Assembly: GCA_964613675.1 (NCBI GenBank)
Contig: CAZTIH010000005.1
Span: 1-44,464 of the forward strand
Source of the DNA: DAIUCA01 sp964613675
Lineage (GTDB): Bacteria; Pseudomonadota; Gammaproteobacteria; Competibacterales; Competibacteraceae
Reading direction: 5' to 3'
Length of the DNA: 44,464 nucleotides
Within the stretch, counting starts at the first letter, position 1; each line of letters starts with the position of its first letter. The position numbers and the translations under genes are program-made. The notes beneath the pieces were generated by a model. That model saw only the letters and a list, made by a program, of their open reading frames with translations. It did not search any database and was not told the DNA's origin. Shown here piece after piece: positions 8,382 through 17,664 of this stretch.

Positions 8382-9033
8382 GATCAATGAGTTCTGCAAC
8401 GCTCGAACGGGTAATGCAGATCATATCTTCGTCCACGACGATGTGACGAAAACCACAACGGTACAACGCACCTCGTTCGCGGGGGCGTCCTAAAATCCGT
8501 AAGGTTTCTCGACGACACCCCTCTGAATCTGCAAATAACAGAATCTCATCGCGGTTTTCAGGTTGACCATTCAACATTTTTTCTAACGCTCGAATGGTCA
8601 GCGGACTATGACGTCGCTCCTGCAAAACCTCGTTTAACGCCAACCGCACGATGATGTGTTGCGAACTTTGAGGATGTCGTAGATCTACGCCCCTCACTCC
8701 CTGCATTAACAACGCCCGCCGCAATGCGTGCTGACCGCGCCCGGCGATATTCTCCGCTACCCGCTGGTACGCTGCCGCATTTGGACACAAAATCGTCAGA
8801 TCCGCCTTGCGCAAGAACTGACCATCGGTCGTTTTGAGGGGGTTTTCCGTGGGGGAAAAAAGTTTGAGTTGGGCAAAACTCATTTTCTCAAGCGCTGAAA
8901 TCAAATCAATCTCAACCGCTTCCTGAACTTCATTGGGCACTAGATCGCTGTAAAACAGTTGGTGCGTCAGGTTGACTAGATCCAGTGCTAACGGATCGTC
9001 TGCAAAGGGGGGATGGATTTTCAGAATCTCCAC
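8365..9033 (-). CDS. Hypothetical protein, family not recognised
   Basis: I do not recognise this protein of about 222 residues. The GTG at 9033 has a full AAGGAG seven bases upstream, which I take as decisive. The protein then starts with VEILKIHPPF and looks soluble and mixed alpha/beta. Two arginine-rich stretches stand out, around GRGQHALRRALL and CRRETLRILGRPRERG, with a charged C-terminal half that could bind nucleic acid (inference only). The frame is open upstream to a TTG at 9135, and that form would add a hydrophobic segment rich in Leu and Ile. It lies downstream of rnt on the same strand and overlaps the end of grxD by 17 bp. Confidence 0.75.
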   Translation of the reverse strand: MEILKIHPPFADDPLALDLVNLTHQLFYSDLVPNEVQEAVEIDLISALEKMSFAQLKLFSPTENPLKTTDGQFLRKADLTILCPNAAAYQRVAENIAGRGQHALRRALLMQGVRGVDLRHPQSSQHIIVRLALNEVLQERRHSPLTIRALEKMLNGQPENRDEILLFADSEGCRRETLRILGRPRERGALYRCGFRHIVVDEDMICITRSSVAELIDLKSLI

Positions 9034-9154
9034 AATGGCACTCCTTAATGTGAATTGGCACAAAATAATAACTAAGTTGAGCAACGCTAAAATCAACAAA
9101 ATCAATTTACTACATACCATGTACACCGCAGGCAAATTAAGTCGCTTAACCCCT

Positions 9155-9787
9155 TCAGTGTCGCCATCCCCCTAATTTTCTATAACGATTTACGATTCTG
9201 CAAAATAATTCAGCCGTATTTTCCGCATCGTAACGCGCTGAATGAGCATCTTCTTTGCGCCACCGAATTCCCGCTGCGTTGAGTGCCCGTGCCAACACCG
9301 TTTGTCCGTACGCCAATCCCGCTAATGTCGCCGTGTCAAAGCTCGAAAACCGATGAAATGGGTTCGATTTACTCAGCCCCGTCCGTTCAATCGCCGCATT
9401 CATGACCATGAGATCAAAAAATGCGTTGTGTCCCACCAAGATGGCCCGCGAACACTTCGTCTGATTTAGGGCTTCATGGACTTCCGAAAATAACGCCTCC
9501 AATGCCTGCTTTTCGGGAACGGCAATTTCCTTGCGAAAGGGGTTGTCGGGTCGAATTCCATTGATTGCCATCGAGTCTGGATCCAATCGCGATCCCTCAA
9601 ACGGTTCGATGTGATAATCAAAAGTCTCTGCCGCAAATAAATCCCCGTTTTCATCCATGTCAGTCAACACGGCAGCGATTTCAAGTAACGCATCAGTGGC
9701 TGGATTTAATCCCCCCGTCTCCACATCGACGACCACCGGTAAATAACCGCGAAACCGTTGAGAAATCAAAGCACTAGTCTGTTTCAT
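9155..9787 (-). CDS. rnt: Ribonuclease T
   Basis: DEDDh 3'-5' exoribonuclease that trims the 3' ends of tRNA and other stable RNAs; acts as a dimer in the cytoplasm. It has 210 residues from the ATG at 9787. Exo I is VVVDVETGGLNPATDALLEIAA with the catalytic Asp and Glu; Exo II is VGHNAFFDL; Exo III is HSARYDAENTAELF. The frame runs on to a TTG at 9859 that overlaps the gspF stop, but MKQTSALISQRFRG aligns with the E. coli start. It follows gspF on the same strand. Confidence 0.94.
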   Translation of the reverse strand: MKQTSALISQRFRGYLPVVVDVETGGLNPATDALLEIAAVLTDMDENGDLFAAETFDYHIEPFEGSRLDPDSMAINGIRPDNPFRKEIAVPEKQALEALFSEVHEALNQTKCSRAILVGHNAFFDLMVMNAAIERTGLSKSNPFHRFSSFDTATLAGLAYGQTVLARALNAAGIRWRKEDAHSARYDAENTAELFCRIVNRYRKLGGWRH

Positions 9788-9855
9788 CGAAAAACCATCA
9801 TGTCGAGCTAAAGTTCTATTGGGCAAGCGGTTAGGGTGATTTGCCAAATTTAGGC

Positions 9856-11064
9856 TCAACGGACTAGCTGGTTTAGCTCAAATAACGGCAATAACACAGC
9901 CAGCACAATTACTAGCACCACGCCCCCCATGGTCAAAATCAACAAAGGCTCAAACAAACCGAGGAGAGCGGCCATTCGCGTTTCGCTTTCCCGTTCCTGT
10001 TGCACCGCCGCCCGCTCCAACAACGCCTCTAACCGTCCGCTCGCTCCACCACTCGCAATTAGTTGCAACACCATCGGCGGCAACACGCTCCCGCGCAACG
10101 CATTCGCCAAGCTCCGTCCCTGCCGTACCTGCTCCTCGGCCATCCGCAACGGTTCCCGAATGGCTTCATTAATCACCACCGTCGCGGCAATCCGCAAGCT
10201 GTCCAAAATAGGCACCCCACTCGCCAATAAAATACTCAGTGTGCGCGTGTAACGAGCGCCGTCCAGGGCCGTGAGCAAGGGACCCACTACGGGTAACCGC
10301 AACATTCCGCCCGCCATTGCACGCTGCACACGCGGTCGCTGCCACAACTGCCGTACGCCCCACAACGCAATGCCAATACCCCCGAGGAGGAGTCCCCCGT
10401 AGTGCTGTAAAAAATCGCTGGTTTGAATCAACCATCGCGTTAAAAGGGGCAGCTCCTGGCGCAAACTCACGAAAATTTGGGTCACCTGCGGCACGACGTA
10501 AGTCAGCAACCCCACCACAATCGCCGCCGCTACCCCCGTCAGCAGTAACGGGTAAAACAGCGCTAACAACACTCTCTGTTGTAACGCCTGTCGCCCCTCC
10601 GTGTAGTCCGCCAACCGCTCCAGTACGGGGGCTAAATGTCCCGCCTGCTCCCCCGCCGCCACCGTCGCGCGATACAAAGAGGGAAACGCACGGGGAAATT
10701 CGTCCAGGGCGGCGGCCAAACTGTGTCCCTCCATCACCTTCGCCCGAACAGCGGCCAGTAAACGCCCGCTTTTCGTCGTCTCTGACTGTCGCGCAACCCC
10801 GCCAACCGCTTCTTCTACAGGCAACCCGGCACTAATCAATGTCGCCATCTGACGGGTCACCAACGCCAATGCGGTTGCCGATAAGGTTTCTCGATGTAAC
10901 GGCGAATGTAACGGGCTCGACGGCCCCACAACCGCCCACACCTCCACAGGCAGTAACCCCTGTTCGCGCAAATGCTGACGAGCCTGTCGTGGACTATCCC
11001 CCTCGACGACCCCCCGTTGAGTCGCCCCCTGGGCCGTTAACGCACGATACTGGAACGCCGCCAT
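9856..11064 (-). CDS. gspF: Type II secretion inner-membrane platform protein GspF
   Basis: Polytopic platform protein that couples the GspE ATPase to pseudopilus assembly. It has 402 residues, the usual GspF length. The N terminus MAAFQYRALTAQGATQRGVVEGDS is typical. There are two T2SSF repeat domains (about 65-190 and 270-390) and three membrane segments, including LLLTGVAAAIVVGLLTYVV and a C-terminal VVLVIVLAVLLPLFEL. Its ATG directly follows the gspE stop (TAAATG), with GGAG supplied by the end of gspE. No other gsp gene is in the window. Confidence 0.92.
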   Translation of the reverse strand: MAAFQYRALTAQGATQRGVVEGDSPRQARQHLREQGLLPVEVWAVVGPSSPLHSPLHRETLSATALALVTRQMATLISAGLPVEEAVGGVARQSETTKSGRLLAAVRAKVMEGHSLAAALDEFPRAFPSLYRATVAAGEQAGHLAPVLERLADYTEGRQALQQRVLLALFYPLLLTGVAAAIVVGLLTYVVPQVTQIFVSLRQELPLLTRWLIQTSDFLQHYGGLLLGGIGIALWGVRQLWQRPRVQRAMAGGMLRLPVVGPLLTALDGARYTRTLSILLASGVPILDSLRIAATVVINEAIREPLRMAEEQVRQGRSLANALRGSVLPPMVLQLIASGGASGRLEALLERAAVQQERESETRMAALLGLFEPLLILTMGGVVLVIVLAVLLPLFELNQLVR

Positions 11065-12546
11065 TTAACGCTCCCGTCCCACGCGAACGATTTCTTCAAG
11101 ACTCGTATGCCCCGCCAACACCTGTCGCACTCCGTCATTCCACATTGCCGTGGAGGTCTGGCGGGCATGACGCAGTAACGCTGCCTCCGACGCCCCTTCG
11201 TGAATTAAATGTTGCAGTTCTTCGTCCACTTCGATCACCTCAAACATCCCCCGTCGCCCTCGATAGCCGCGCTGGTGACACGTATTACAACCCGTGGGAG
11301 CGTAAATCGTCGGGGGATTGTGAGGATCGACTTGCAGCCACTCGCATTCTGTAACTGTCGCTTCATGAGGTCGCTTGCACTCATCGCAGAGCCGTCGCAC
11401 CAGTCGTTGCGCCACCAGCCCCACCAAGCTCGACGCCAATAAAAATGGCTCCACGCCCATGTCCCGTAGGCGTGTCACGGCTCCAATCGCCGAATTCGTG
11501 TGCAGGGTGGAAAGGACGAGATGGCCCGTGAGACTGGCTTGCACCGCAATATCGGCGGTCTCGCGATCCCGAATCTCCCCGACCATAACGACGTCCGGAT
11601 CCTGTCGCAGAATGGCCCGCAAACCCCGTGCAAACGATAAATCCACTTTGCTATTGACCTGGGTTTGGTTGATGCCATCGAGGAAATACTCAATAGGGTC
11701 TTCCACCGTCATGAGGTTGCGAGAACGGTCATTTAAGCGATTCAACGCGGCGTATAACGTGGTTGTCTTGCCTGACCCGGTCGGACCGGTCACCAAAATG
11801 ATGCCGTGAGGTCGCTGAACCAGTCGATCTAAACGGGTCTCGTCCGCCGTGGCCATCCCCAAATGCCCCAGATCTAAGCGGCCTGCTTGTTTGTCGAGGA
11901 GTCGCAGGACTACCCGTTCCCCGCCCCCGGTAGGCAAAGTTGACACCCGCACATCTACGGCCCGCCCCGCCAGTCGCAATGAAATCCGCCCGTCTTGCGG
12001 CAACCGCTTTTCGGCAATGTCGAGTTTGGCCATCACCTTGATTCGCGACACCAGCAGCGGCGCGATGCCTCGGGGCGGCTGAATCGTCTCCCGTAAACTG
12101 CCGTCCACACGAAGCCGTACGCTCAAACGGTGCTCAAAACTCTCAATATGGATGTCGGAGGCATTTTCACGAACCGCCTCTGCGAGTAACGCATTGATTA
12201 AACGAATAATAGGGGCATCATCGGCTTGATCGAGCAGGTCTTGGGGCTGCGGTAAATCGGCGGCGATTTGCGCTAAATCGAGTTCATCGCCTAAATCTTC
12301 CATCGCCTGCGCAGCGCCGTGACGTTCGTCATATTGCTGCTGCAAAAGTTGGTCGAACTTCGCAGGTTCCAACAGGTGTAGTTGCAGGGGCCGTCGAAAA
12401 TGGCGGTGCAACTCGGCAATCAGCAGAGGCGAAAGGGGACGACAATGGGCCAGCGCTACCCCGTGGTCGCTCATCGCCTGAACCACGATGTGGTGGCGAC
12501 GGGCAAAGTGGTAGGGAAGCCGTTCGGGGGGGGCAAGAGGGGTCAC
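11065..12546 (-). CDS. gspE: Type II secretion system ATPase GspE
   Basis: Cytoplasmic hexameric ATPase that powers pseudopilus extension. It has 493 residues. An N-terminal N1E-like domain is followed by the RecA-like core: Walker A GPTGSGKTTTLYAAL, Asp box EDPIEY, Walker B VGEIRDRETADIAVQ and the His box STLHTN. The tetracysteine zinc motif CDEC...CNTC near the C terminus is the GspE/PilB hallmark. It starts with GTG, with GGAG eight bases upstream. Length and the adjacent 402-residue GspF favour GspE over PilB. Confidence 0.92.
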   Translation of the reverse strand: MTPLAPPERLPYHFARRHHIVVQAMSDHGVALAHCRPLSPLLIAELHRHFRRPLQLHLLEPAKFDQLLQQQYDERHGAAQAMEDLGDELDLAQIAADLPQPQDLLDQADDAPIIRLINALLAEAVRENASDIHIESFEHRLSVRLRVDGSLRETIQPPRGIAPLLVSRIKVMAKLDIAEKRLPQDGRISLRLAGRAVDVRVSTLPTGGGERVVLRLLDKQAGRLDLGHLGMATADETRLDRLVQRPHGIILVTGPTGSGKTTTLYAALNRLNDRSRNLMTVEDPIEYFLDGINQTQVNSKVDLSFARGLRAILRQDPDVVMVGEIRDRETADIAVQASLTGHLVLSTLHTNSAIGAVTRLRDMGVEPFLLASSLVGLVAQRLVRRLCDECKRPHEATVTECEWLQVDPHNPPTIYAPTGCNTCHQRGYRGRRGMFEVIEVDEELQHLIHEGASEAALLRHARQTSTAMWNDGVRQVLAGHTSLEEIVRVGRER

Positions 12547-12712
12547 ACAACACGCTCCACGACAATCGTCTTTCGTTAGGGACGACAGAATAATGCAAGG
12601 GGGTGTGGCTGCTCCGAAAGACGGGGCTTGTCGCGCATTTTGGTCACAGAATTATGCGAACGAAGTCAAAAATCTCGCGTCTGCGTGAAAATCGTTCACT
12701 AGAGATGCTTCA

Positions 12713-15565
12713 ATGAAACTCACGATCTGTCTCGTAATCAACCTACTTCTCTTAGGGCCACTCTGGGCAACGACCGTGGAAAAAAGTCCGAATGATCGGC
12801 GGGACTATGCCGCAATTACCCTCGAAAATGGTTTATTGGTGCTGCTTATTTCTGATCCCGATACGGATCAAGCCGCGGCAGCCATGGATATTAGTCATGG
12901 CAGTTGGAGCGAACCTGCTGAGTTTGCGGGACTCGCGCATTTACTCGAACACATGCTGTTTCTAGGAACAGAACCCTTTCCAGAATCCGATGCGTATCAA
13001 GGGTTTATCAGTCGTCACGGGGGCAGTCACAATGCCTACACCAGTGCGCTCAACACGAATTATTTCTTCTCAATTGATCCGCGTCACTTGCGTGGGGCAT
13101 TAGCGCGGTTTGCGCCCTTTTTTTATGCCCCTTTATTGGATGAACGGTTTGTCGAACAGGAAACACAGGTCGTCGATGCCGAATTTCGCTCGAAATTGCA
13201 GGACGAAAACTGGCGCTTTTGGAGCTTGGAACAGGTGATGGCCAATCCGATGCACCCAGCGTCGCGGTTTACGATAGGCAATTCCGACACTTTGCAGAAT
13301 CGTCCCGAACAGACATTACAAGCTGCGTTAAGAGAATTTTTCGACCAGCATTATTCGACAAATCACATGGCGTTAGTCATTTTGGGACGCGAAACCACGG
13401 AAGAATTAGCGATGTGGGCGACCGAATTATTTGCGCCATTGGTGAATCGCGAAACCCCCGCATTCACCCTGGAGATGCCTCGTTATGTCCCGCCTAAAAT
13501 GGTTAAAGCGCAAGCCCTTAAGGAAACGCATCGTCTAAGCTTGCGATTTCCCTTGCCACCTTTGGGCGATACACAGTTTCACCGTCCGGGCGCATTCATT
13601 TCGTCTTTATTAGGAGACGAAGGGCCGGGAAGTTTGTTGTCGCTTTTGAAAGCGCAGGGGTGGGCTGAGTCGTTGAGTGCGGGCGTTAACGAAAATGAGT
13701 TGGAATCTATGTTTTCCGTCAACCTCACATTGACTCCTGAAGGGGTGACGCAAGTGACAGAGATCGTCGATCTTGTGTTTCAGACCTTAGATCTGATTGA
13801 AAAACAAGGGATTGAAGCATGGCGTTACGATGAAATGGCACAGCTTTCAGACATCGCATTTCAATTTCAGGAAGCGATGAACCCGATGCGGTATGTCAGT
13901 GCTTTAGCGGCGAATTTACGGCGTTATGGCTCGGAACAAATTCTGCGCGTGCCATTTATTTATGCGCCTTTTGACGAACAGATTATCCGTGATTATCTCG
14001 CTCAGTTGACCCCAGACAATCTGATTGTCGTTTTACAGACGCCGATGAACGGTTTAACCGATAAAACGCCCTTTTTTGAAGTGGCTTATCAGATTGCAGA
14101 CGCACCGTTGGCGATTACGCGCCATCCGATTCACGAGGCTCTGGCGCTTCCAAGGCCGAACGCATTTATTCCAGAAAATCTCACGGTGCGGGATGCCAAA
14201 CCCGATGATTTGCCTGTCAAAATGCCCCGAGAGATCGCGAGTTCGGTGCTGTGGTATCTCCATGACAACGAATTTCAGATTCCCCGAGGCGACTTTTTCT
14301 TGAGCATCCGTTCACCGGTAACGCGCACCAGTGCAGCGGCGGCGACGCTTACGCAATTGTATGCAGAGATGGTTGAGGATGAATTATCAGAACTTACCTA
14401 TCCAGCGAGTTTAGCGGGGTTAAACTTTCGATTAACGCCACATGGTCGCGGTTTAACGCTACAACTTTCGGGTTTTGACGAGAAGCAACCGATATTACTA
14501 GAACGGATTATTGAAACGCTTATCTCCCCTGAGATGGACGCCCAACGGTTTTCTCGCATTCAACAGGACCTCATGCGGCGTTGGCGAAATAGTTCGAGAG
14601 AATCCCCGCATAATCAAGCAATTAGCGAACTTTATGATCTGCTACTGGTGCCGCGTTGGTCGGATCGGGAACGGTTGCGACATCTGCAACAATTGACCCT
14701 CAATGAGTTTGCCGAATTTGTAGAACAGTTTCAGCAATCTTTAGAGCTTGTGCAGTTTGTGCACGGCAACTTTGCCCCTGAACAGGCGAAGAAACTAGCG
14801 ACTATTGCAGAACAAAAGCTGTTGCATAACGCGAAGGCTACCAAAGTGGGGCGTTCAGAACTCATTGAATTAGCAGAAGAATCGGTGATTCATCTCCTGC
14901 CTGTCGATCACAATGATGGTGCTGTTGTGGTGTATTACCAGGGTTCTGATCGTAGTCATCAGAGTCGCGCTAAGATGGGAATGTTAGCGCAGATTTTGGA
15001 AACGCCCTTTTATCAGTCGTTGCGCACCGAGCAGCAGTTGGGATACGTGGTATTTGCGGTCGCGTTGCCGATTCTGGAAGTGCCCGGTATGGCGTTTATC
15101 ATTCAATCTCCCCATGCCGATGGTGCCGTTTTACAACAGAAAATTGACTTATTTCTGCAAAATTTTGCCGAACATATCGAGAAAATCACACCCGAAGAAT
15201 TTGCGGCTTACCAGTCCGGGTTAACCAACCAGTTACGCGAACGAGATCAGAATTTACGGGCGCGGAGCAATCGGTTATGGCGGGAATTAGAACTATCTGA
15301 ACCACAGTTCGATACGCTGGAACAACTGGCGCAAGCCGTTGAGACGCTGACACTTGCAGATGTTGCCACGCATTATCAGACGGTTTTTGCCGATCATTCG
15401 CGCCGTCTGACCATCATGGCGGTGGGGCGTCAACAAGAACCGTTGCAGGTCAGCGGTAGAATCATTGCAGATCCCGAACGCTTCAAGCGACAACGGCCGG
15501 TTTTTCCCGAAGAGACCGCCATTTTGTCTATCGCTTCAGACTTTGAAGAAGCCGATATTGATTAA
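12713..15565 (+). CDS. ptrA: Periplasmic M16 metallopeptidase, pitrilysin (protease III) type
   Basis: Zinc endopeptidase of the insulinase family that cleaves small polypeptides. It has 950 residues, close to E. coli pitrilysin. An N-terminal signal peptide (ICLVINLLLLGPLWA) predicts export. The inverted zinc motif is H76-L-L-E79-H80, and Glu157 in VVDAEF lies 77 residues after the second His, the family spacing. RHGGSHNAYTS and the C-terminal RTEQQLGYVV typify the two large lobes. The gene is divergent from gspE and ends 1 bp before the end of convergent prlC. It could be another exported M16 clan member, but length and motifs fit PtrA best. Confidence 0.88.
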   Translation: MKLTICLVINLLLLGPLWATTVEKSPNDRRDYAAITLENGLLVLLISDPDTDQAAAAMDISHGSWSEPAEFAGLAHLLEHMLFLGTEPFPESDAYQGFISRHGGSHNAYTSALNTNYFFSIDPRHLRGALARFAPFFYAPLLDERFVEQETQVVDAEFRSKLQDENWRFWSLEQVMANPMHPASRFTIGNSDTLQNRPEQTLQAALREFFDQHYSTNHMALVILGRETTEELAMWATELFAPLVNRETPAFTLEMPRYVPPKMVKAQALKETHRLSLRFPLPPLGDTQFHRPGAFISSLLGDEGPGSLLSLLKAQGWAESLSAGVNENELESMFSVNLTLTPEGVTQVTEIVDLVFQTLDLIEKQGIEAWRYDEMAQLSDIAFQFQEAMNPMRYVSALAANLRRYGSEQILRVPFIYAPFDEQIIRDYLAQLTPDNLIVVLQTPMNGLTDKTPFFEVAYQIADAPLAITRHPIHEALALPRPNAFIPENLTVRDAKPDDLPVKMPREIASSVLWYLHDNEFQIPRGDFFLSIRSPVTRTSAAAATLTQLYAEMVEDELSELTYPASLAGLNFRLTPHGRGLTLQLSGFDEKQPILLERIIETLISPEMDAQRFSRIQQDLMRRWRNSSRESPHNQAISELYDLLLVPRWSDRERLRHLQQLTLNEFAEFVEQFQQSLELVQFVHGNFAPEQAKKLATIAEQKLLHNAKATKVGRSELIELAEESVIHLLPVDHNDGAVVVYYQGSDRSHQSRAKMGMLAQILETPFYQSLRTEQQLGYVVFAVALPILEVPGMAFIIQSPHADGAVLQQKIDLFLQNFAEHIEKITPEEFAAYQSGLTNQLRERDQNLRARSNRLWRELELSEPQFDTLEQLAQAVETLTLADVATHYQTVFADHSRRLTIMAVGRQQEPLQVSGRIIADPERFKRQRPVFPEETAILSIASDFEEADID

Positions 15566-15566
15566 A

Positions 15567-17591
15567 TCAGATACCCGAATGGCGTAAGAGCGCGTCTATT
15601 TTGGGGGCACGGCCACGGAAGGCCGCAAAACTTTCCGCCGCAGGACGCACTCCACCCATTTCCAAAATTTCTTTGCAGAATCGCTTACCCGTCTCGACAT
15701 TCATTAATCCCTCCTCCTCAAACGCCCCAAACGCATCGGATGAAAGCACTTCTGCCCACTTGTAGCTGTAATAACCTGCGGCATAACCTCCGGTAAAAAT
15801 ATGTCCAAAGGTATTCGCAAATCGGTTCCACTCTGGTGGATGAATCACGGCAATTTCGCGCCGCAGTGTTGTAATTAAAGTTTGGATCGGAATTTCCCCC
15901 TCGGTTAGCGGTTGGCGATGAAGATGCAGATCAAATAAAGCAAACTCTAGTTGTCTTAACAGATTGATTCCGCTGTTGAAATGGCGCGTTTTCTCTAATT
16001 TCTGAAACAACTCGTCGGGCAACGATTCTCCCGTAAGATGATGTGCTGAAAGGTATTTTAGCGTTTCTAATTGCCATGCCCAATTCTCCATGAACTGGCT
16101 GGGCAACTCGACGGCATCCCATTCTACCCCCCGCGTTCCCGCGATAGCCGGATAATCGATTTGGGTGATCAGATGATGTAAGCCATGTCCAAGCTCATGG
16201 AGCAGTGTTAACAGATCGCTGTGCGTCAACAAGGCGGGTTCATCCTCTACGGCCGGTGCAAAATTGCAGATCAGATAGGCCACCGGATGTCGTAGATGGT
16301 TGTCGATGCGACGCCGACTAATCGAACCATCCATCCAAGCCCCACTGCGTTTCTGTTCGCGACTGAATAGATCTAAATAGAACTTGCCACATGTGCCCGC
16401 CGCATTCTGAATGGCATAACAGGTTACTTCTGGATGCCAAGTAGTTTCTTGTGGTAATTCTTTGATTTTTATCGCAAAAATTTTCTCACACAGGGTAAAA
16501 ATACCCGCTAAAACCTGGTTCACGGGGAAATAGGGTCGCAACGATTCTGGCGACAGCGCATAACGTTCTTGACGTAATTTTTCTGTGTAATAGCCGACAT
16601 CCCATGCTTCGATTTGTGATACCCCATCGGCCTTCGCTAGGTTCTGTAGCGCTGCAAGTTCTTGTTCTGCTGTAGGTTTGGCTCGATGTGCCAGATCCAA
16701 TAAAAACTGCTCAACTTCTTCAACAGATTCGGCCATTTTCGTTGCAAGGGAATAGTCGGCGTAGTGGGCAAAACCCAATATTTGTGCAAGTTCTGCCCGC
16801 AACTTCAGAAGTTTTTGCATGACCGGATAATTATCGAACTGTCCCGCAAATGGTCCGCAATCCGACGCTCTTGTGGCGTAAGCATGATAAATCTCTTGGC
16901 GTAATGTGCGGTCGTGGGCGTAGTTCAGAACGGCCAAATAGCTCGGTAAATCTAGGGTGAGCAGATAGCCGTCTTGCTGTTTATGTTTCGCATTTTGTCG
17001 TAGCAAAGCCATTCCAGAGGCGGTCAAACCGCTTAAGGCTTCGGGACGGCTCACCGCTTTTTTCCAAAGCGCAGACGCATCCGCAACATGGTTCTGAAAC
17101 TGCGATTGCAATTGACTGAGTTCGCCCATGATTTCTTTATAACGCCGCTTTTGAGCCACGGGTAACGCAATCCCCGACAGGTCAAAATCGCGCAAAGCGT
17201 CCTCAATGACTTTCTGTTGGGCACGGGACAGCGTCGCAAAGTTGGGGTGGGCTTTGAGCTGCAAATAACCGCGATAAAGCGCCTCGTTTTGAGCTAAGTC
17301 CGTGTAATAACCACTGAGTTTTGAGAGATTTGCGTCGTACACATCGCGCAATTCAGAAGTCTGCTTAACTGCGTTGAGATGAAGGATCGGTCCCCACATC
17401 TTGTCCAGACGATCCTGCATTTCTTCTAAAGGGACGATGAAATTGTCCCAAGTAAAGGTCGATTGTTGCAGTAACTCATTGAGTTCCCGTTGATTTTGGG
17501 ACAGAACTTCGTCGAGGGCCGACGTGACATGGGCGGGTTGGATGGCCGAAAAATCGGGAATGGATTCGATATTCAGAAGAGGATTATTCAT
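15567..17591 (-). CDS. prlC: Oligopeptidase A
   Basis: Cytosolic M3 metallopeptidase that degrades oligopeptides, including cleaved signal peptides. It has 674 residues. The catalytic zinc motif is HELGHGLHH, in the C-terminal half, with the downstream glutamate ligand in WDAVELPSQFMENW. The N terminus (MNNPLLNIESIPDFSAIQPAHV) matches the family start, and there is no signal peptide. The C-terminal YSYKWAEVLSSDAF and MGGVRPAAESFAAFRGR are conserved signatures. It ends tail to tail with ptrA. Confidence 0.96.
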   Translation of the reverse strand: MNNPLLNIESIPDFSAIQPAHVTSALDEVLSQNQRELNELLQQSTFTWDNFIVPLEEMQDRLDKMWGPILHLNAVKQTSELRDVYDANLSKLSGYYTDLAQNEALYRGYLQLKAHPNFATLSRAQQKVIEDALRDFDLSGIALPVAQKRRYKEIMGELSQLQSQFQNHVADASALWKKAVSRPEALSGLTASGMALLRQNAKHKQQDGYLLTLDLPSYLAVLNYAHDRTLRQEIYHAYATRASDCGPFAGQFDNYPVMQKLLKLRAELAQILGFAHYADYSLATKMAESVEEVEQFLLDLAHRAKPTAEQELAALQNLAKADGVSQIEAWDVGYYTEKLRQERYALSPESLRPYFPVNQVLAGIFTLCEKIFAIKIKELPQETTWHPEVTCYAIQNAAGTCGKFYLDLFSREQKRSGAWMDGSISRRRIDNHLRHPVAYLICNFAPAVEDEPALLTHSDLLTLLHELGHGLHHLITQIDYPAIAGTRGVEWDAVELPSQFMENWAWQLETLKYLSAHHLTGESLPDELFQKLEKTRHFNSGINLLRQLEFALFDLHLHRQPLTEGEIPIQTLITTLRREIAVIHPPEWNRFANTFGHIFTGGYAAGYYSYKWAEVLSSDAFGAFEEEGLMNVETGKRFCKEILEMGGVRPAAESFAAFRGRAPKIDALLRHSGI

Positions 17592-17664
17592 AAATCACTT
17601 TGGTTGAACTCTATTCGTGGGCTTCTAATCTCAACGAGAGACTAAAAAATGAGGAAAAGTGCAC

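Noticed and set aside
9034..9135. Longer form of the unknown protein with an N-terminal membrane helix
   Set aside because: Needs a TTG or a poorly preceded ATG, whereas the GTG at 9033 has a complete AAGGAG. Kept only as an alternative.
10317..11354. Long plus-strand frames, Pro/Arg/Ser-rich, opposite gspF and gspE
   Set aside because: They are mirror readings of well-supported genes with C-rich codons; composition is unlike a real protein and no domain is visible.
11065..12546. PilB of type IV pili rather than GspE
   Set aside because: Length (493) and the adjacent 402-residue GspF fit type II secretion; PilB is usually longer and sits with pilC-pilD, which are absent. Not fully excluded.
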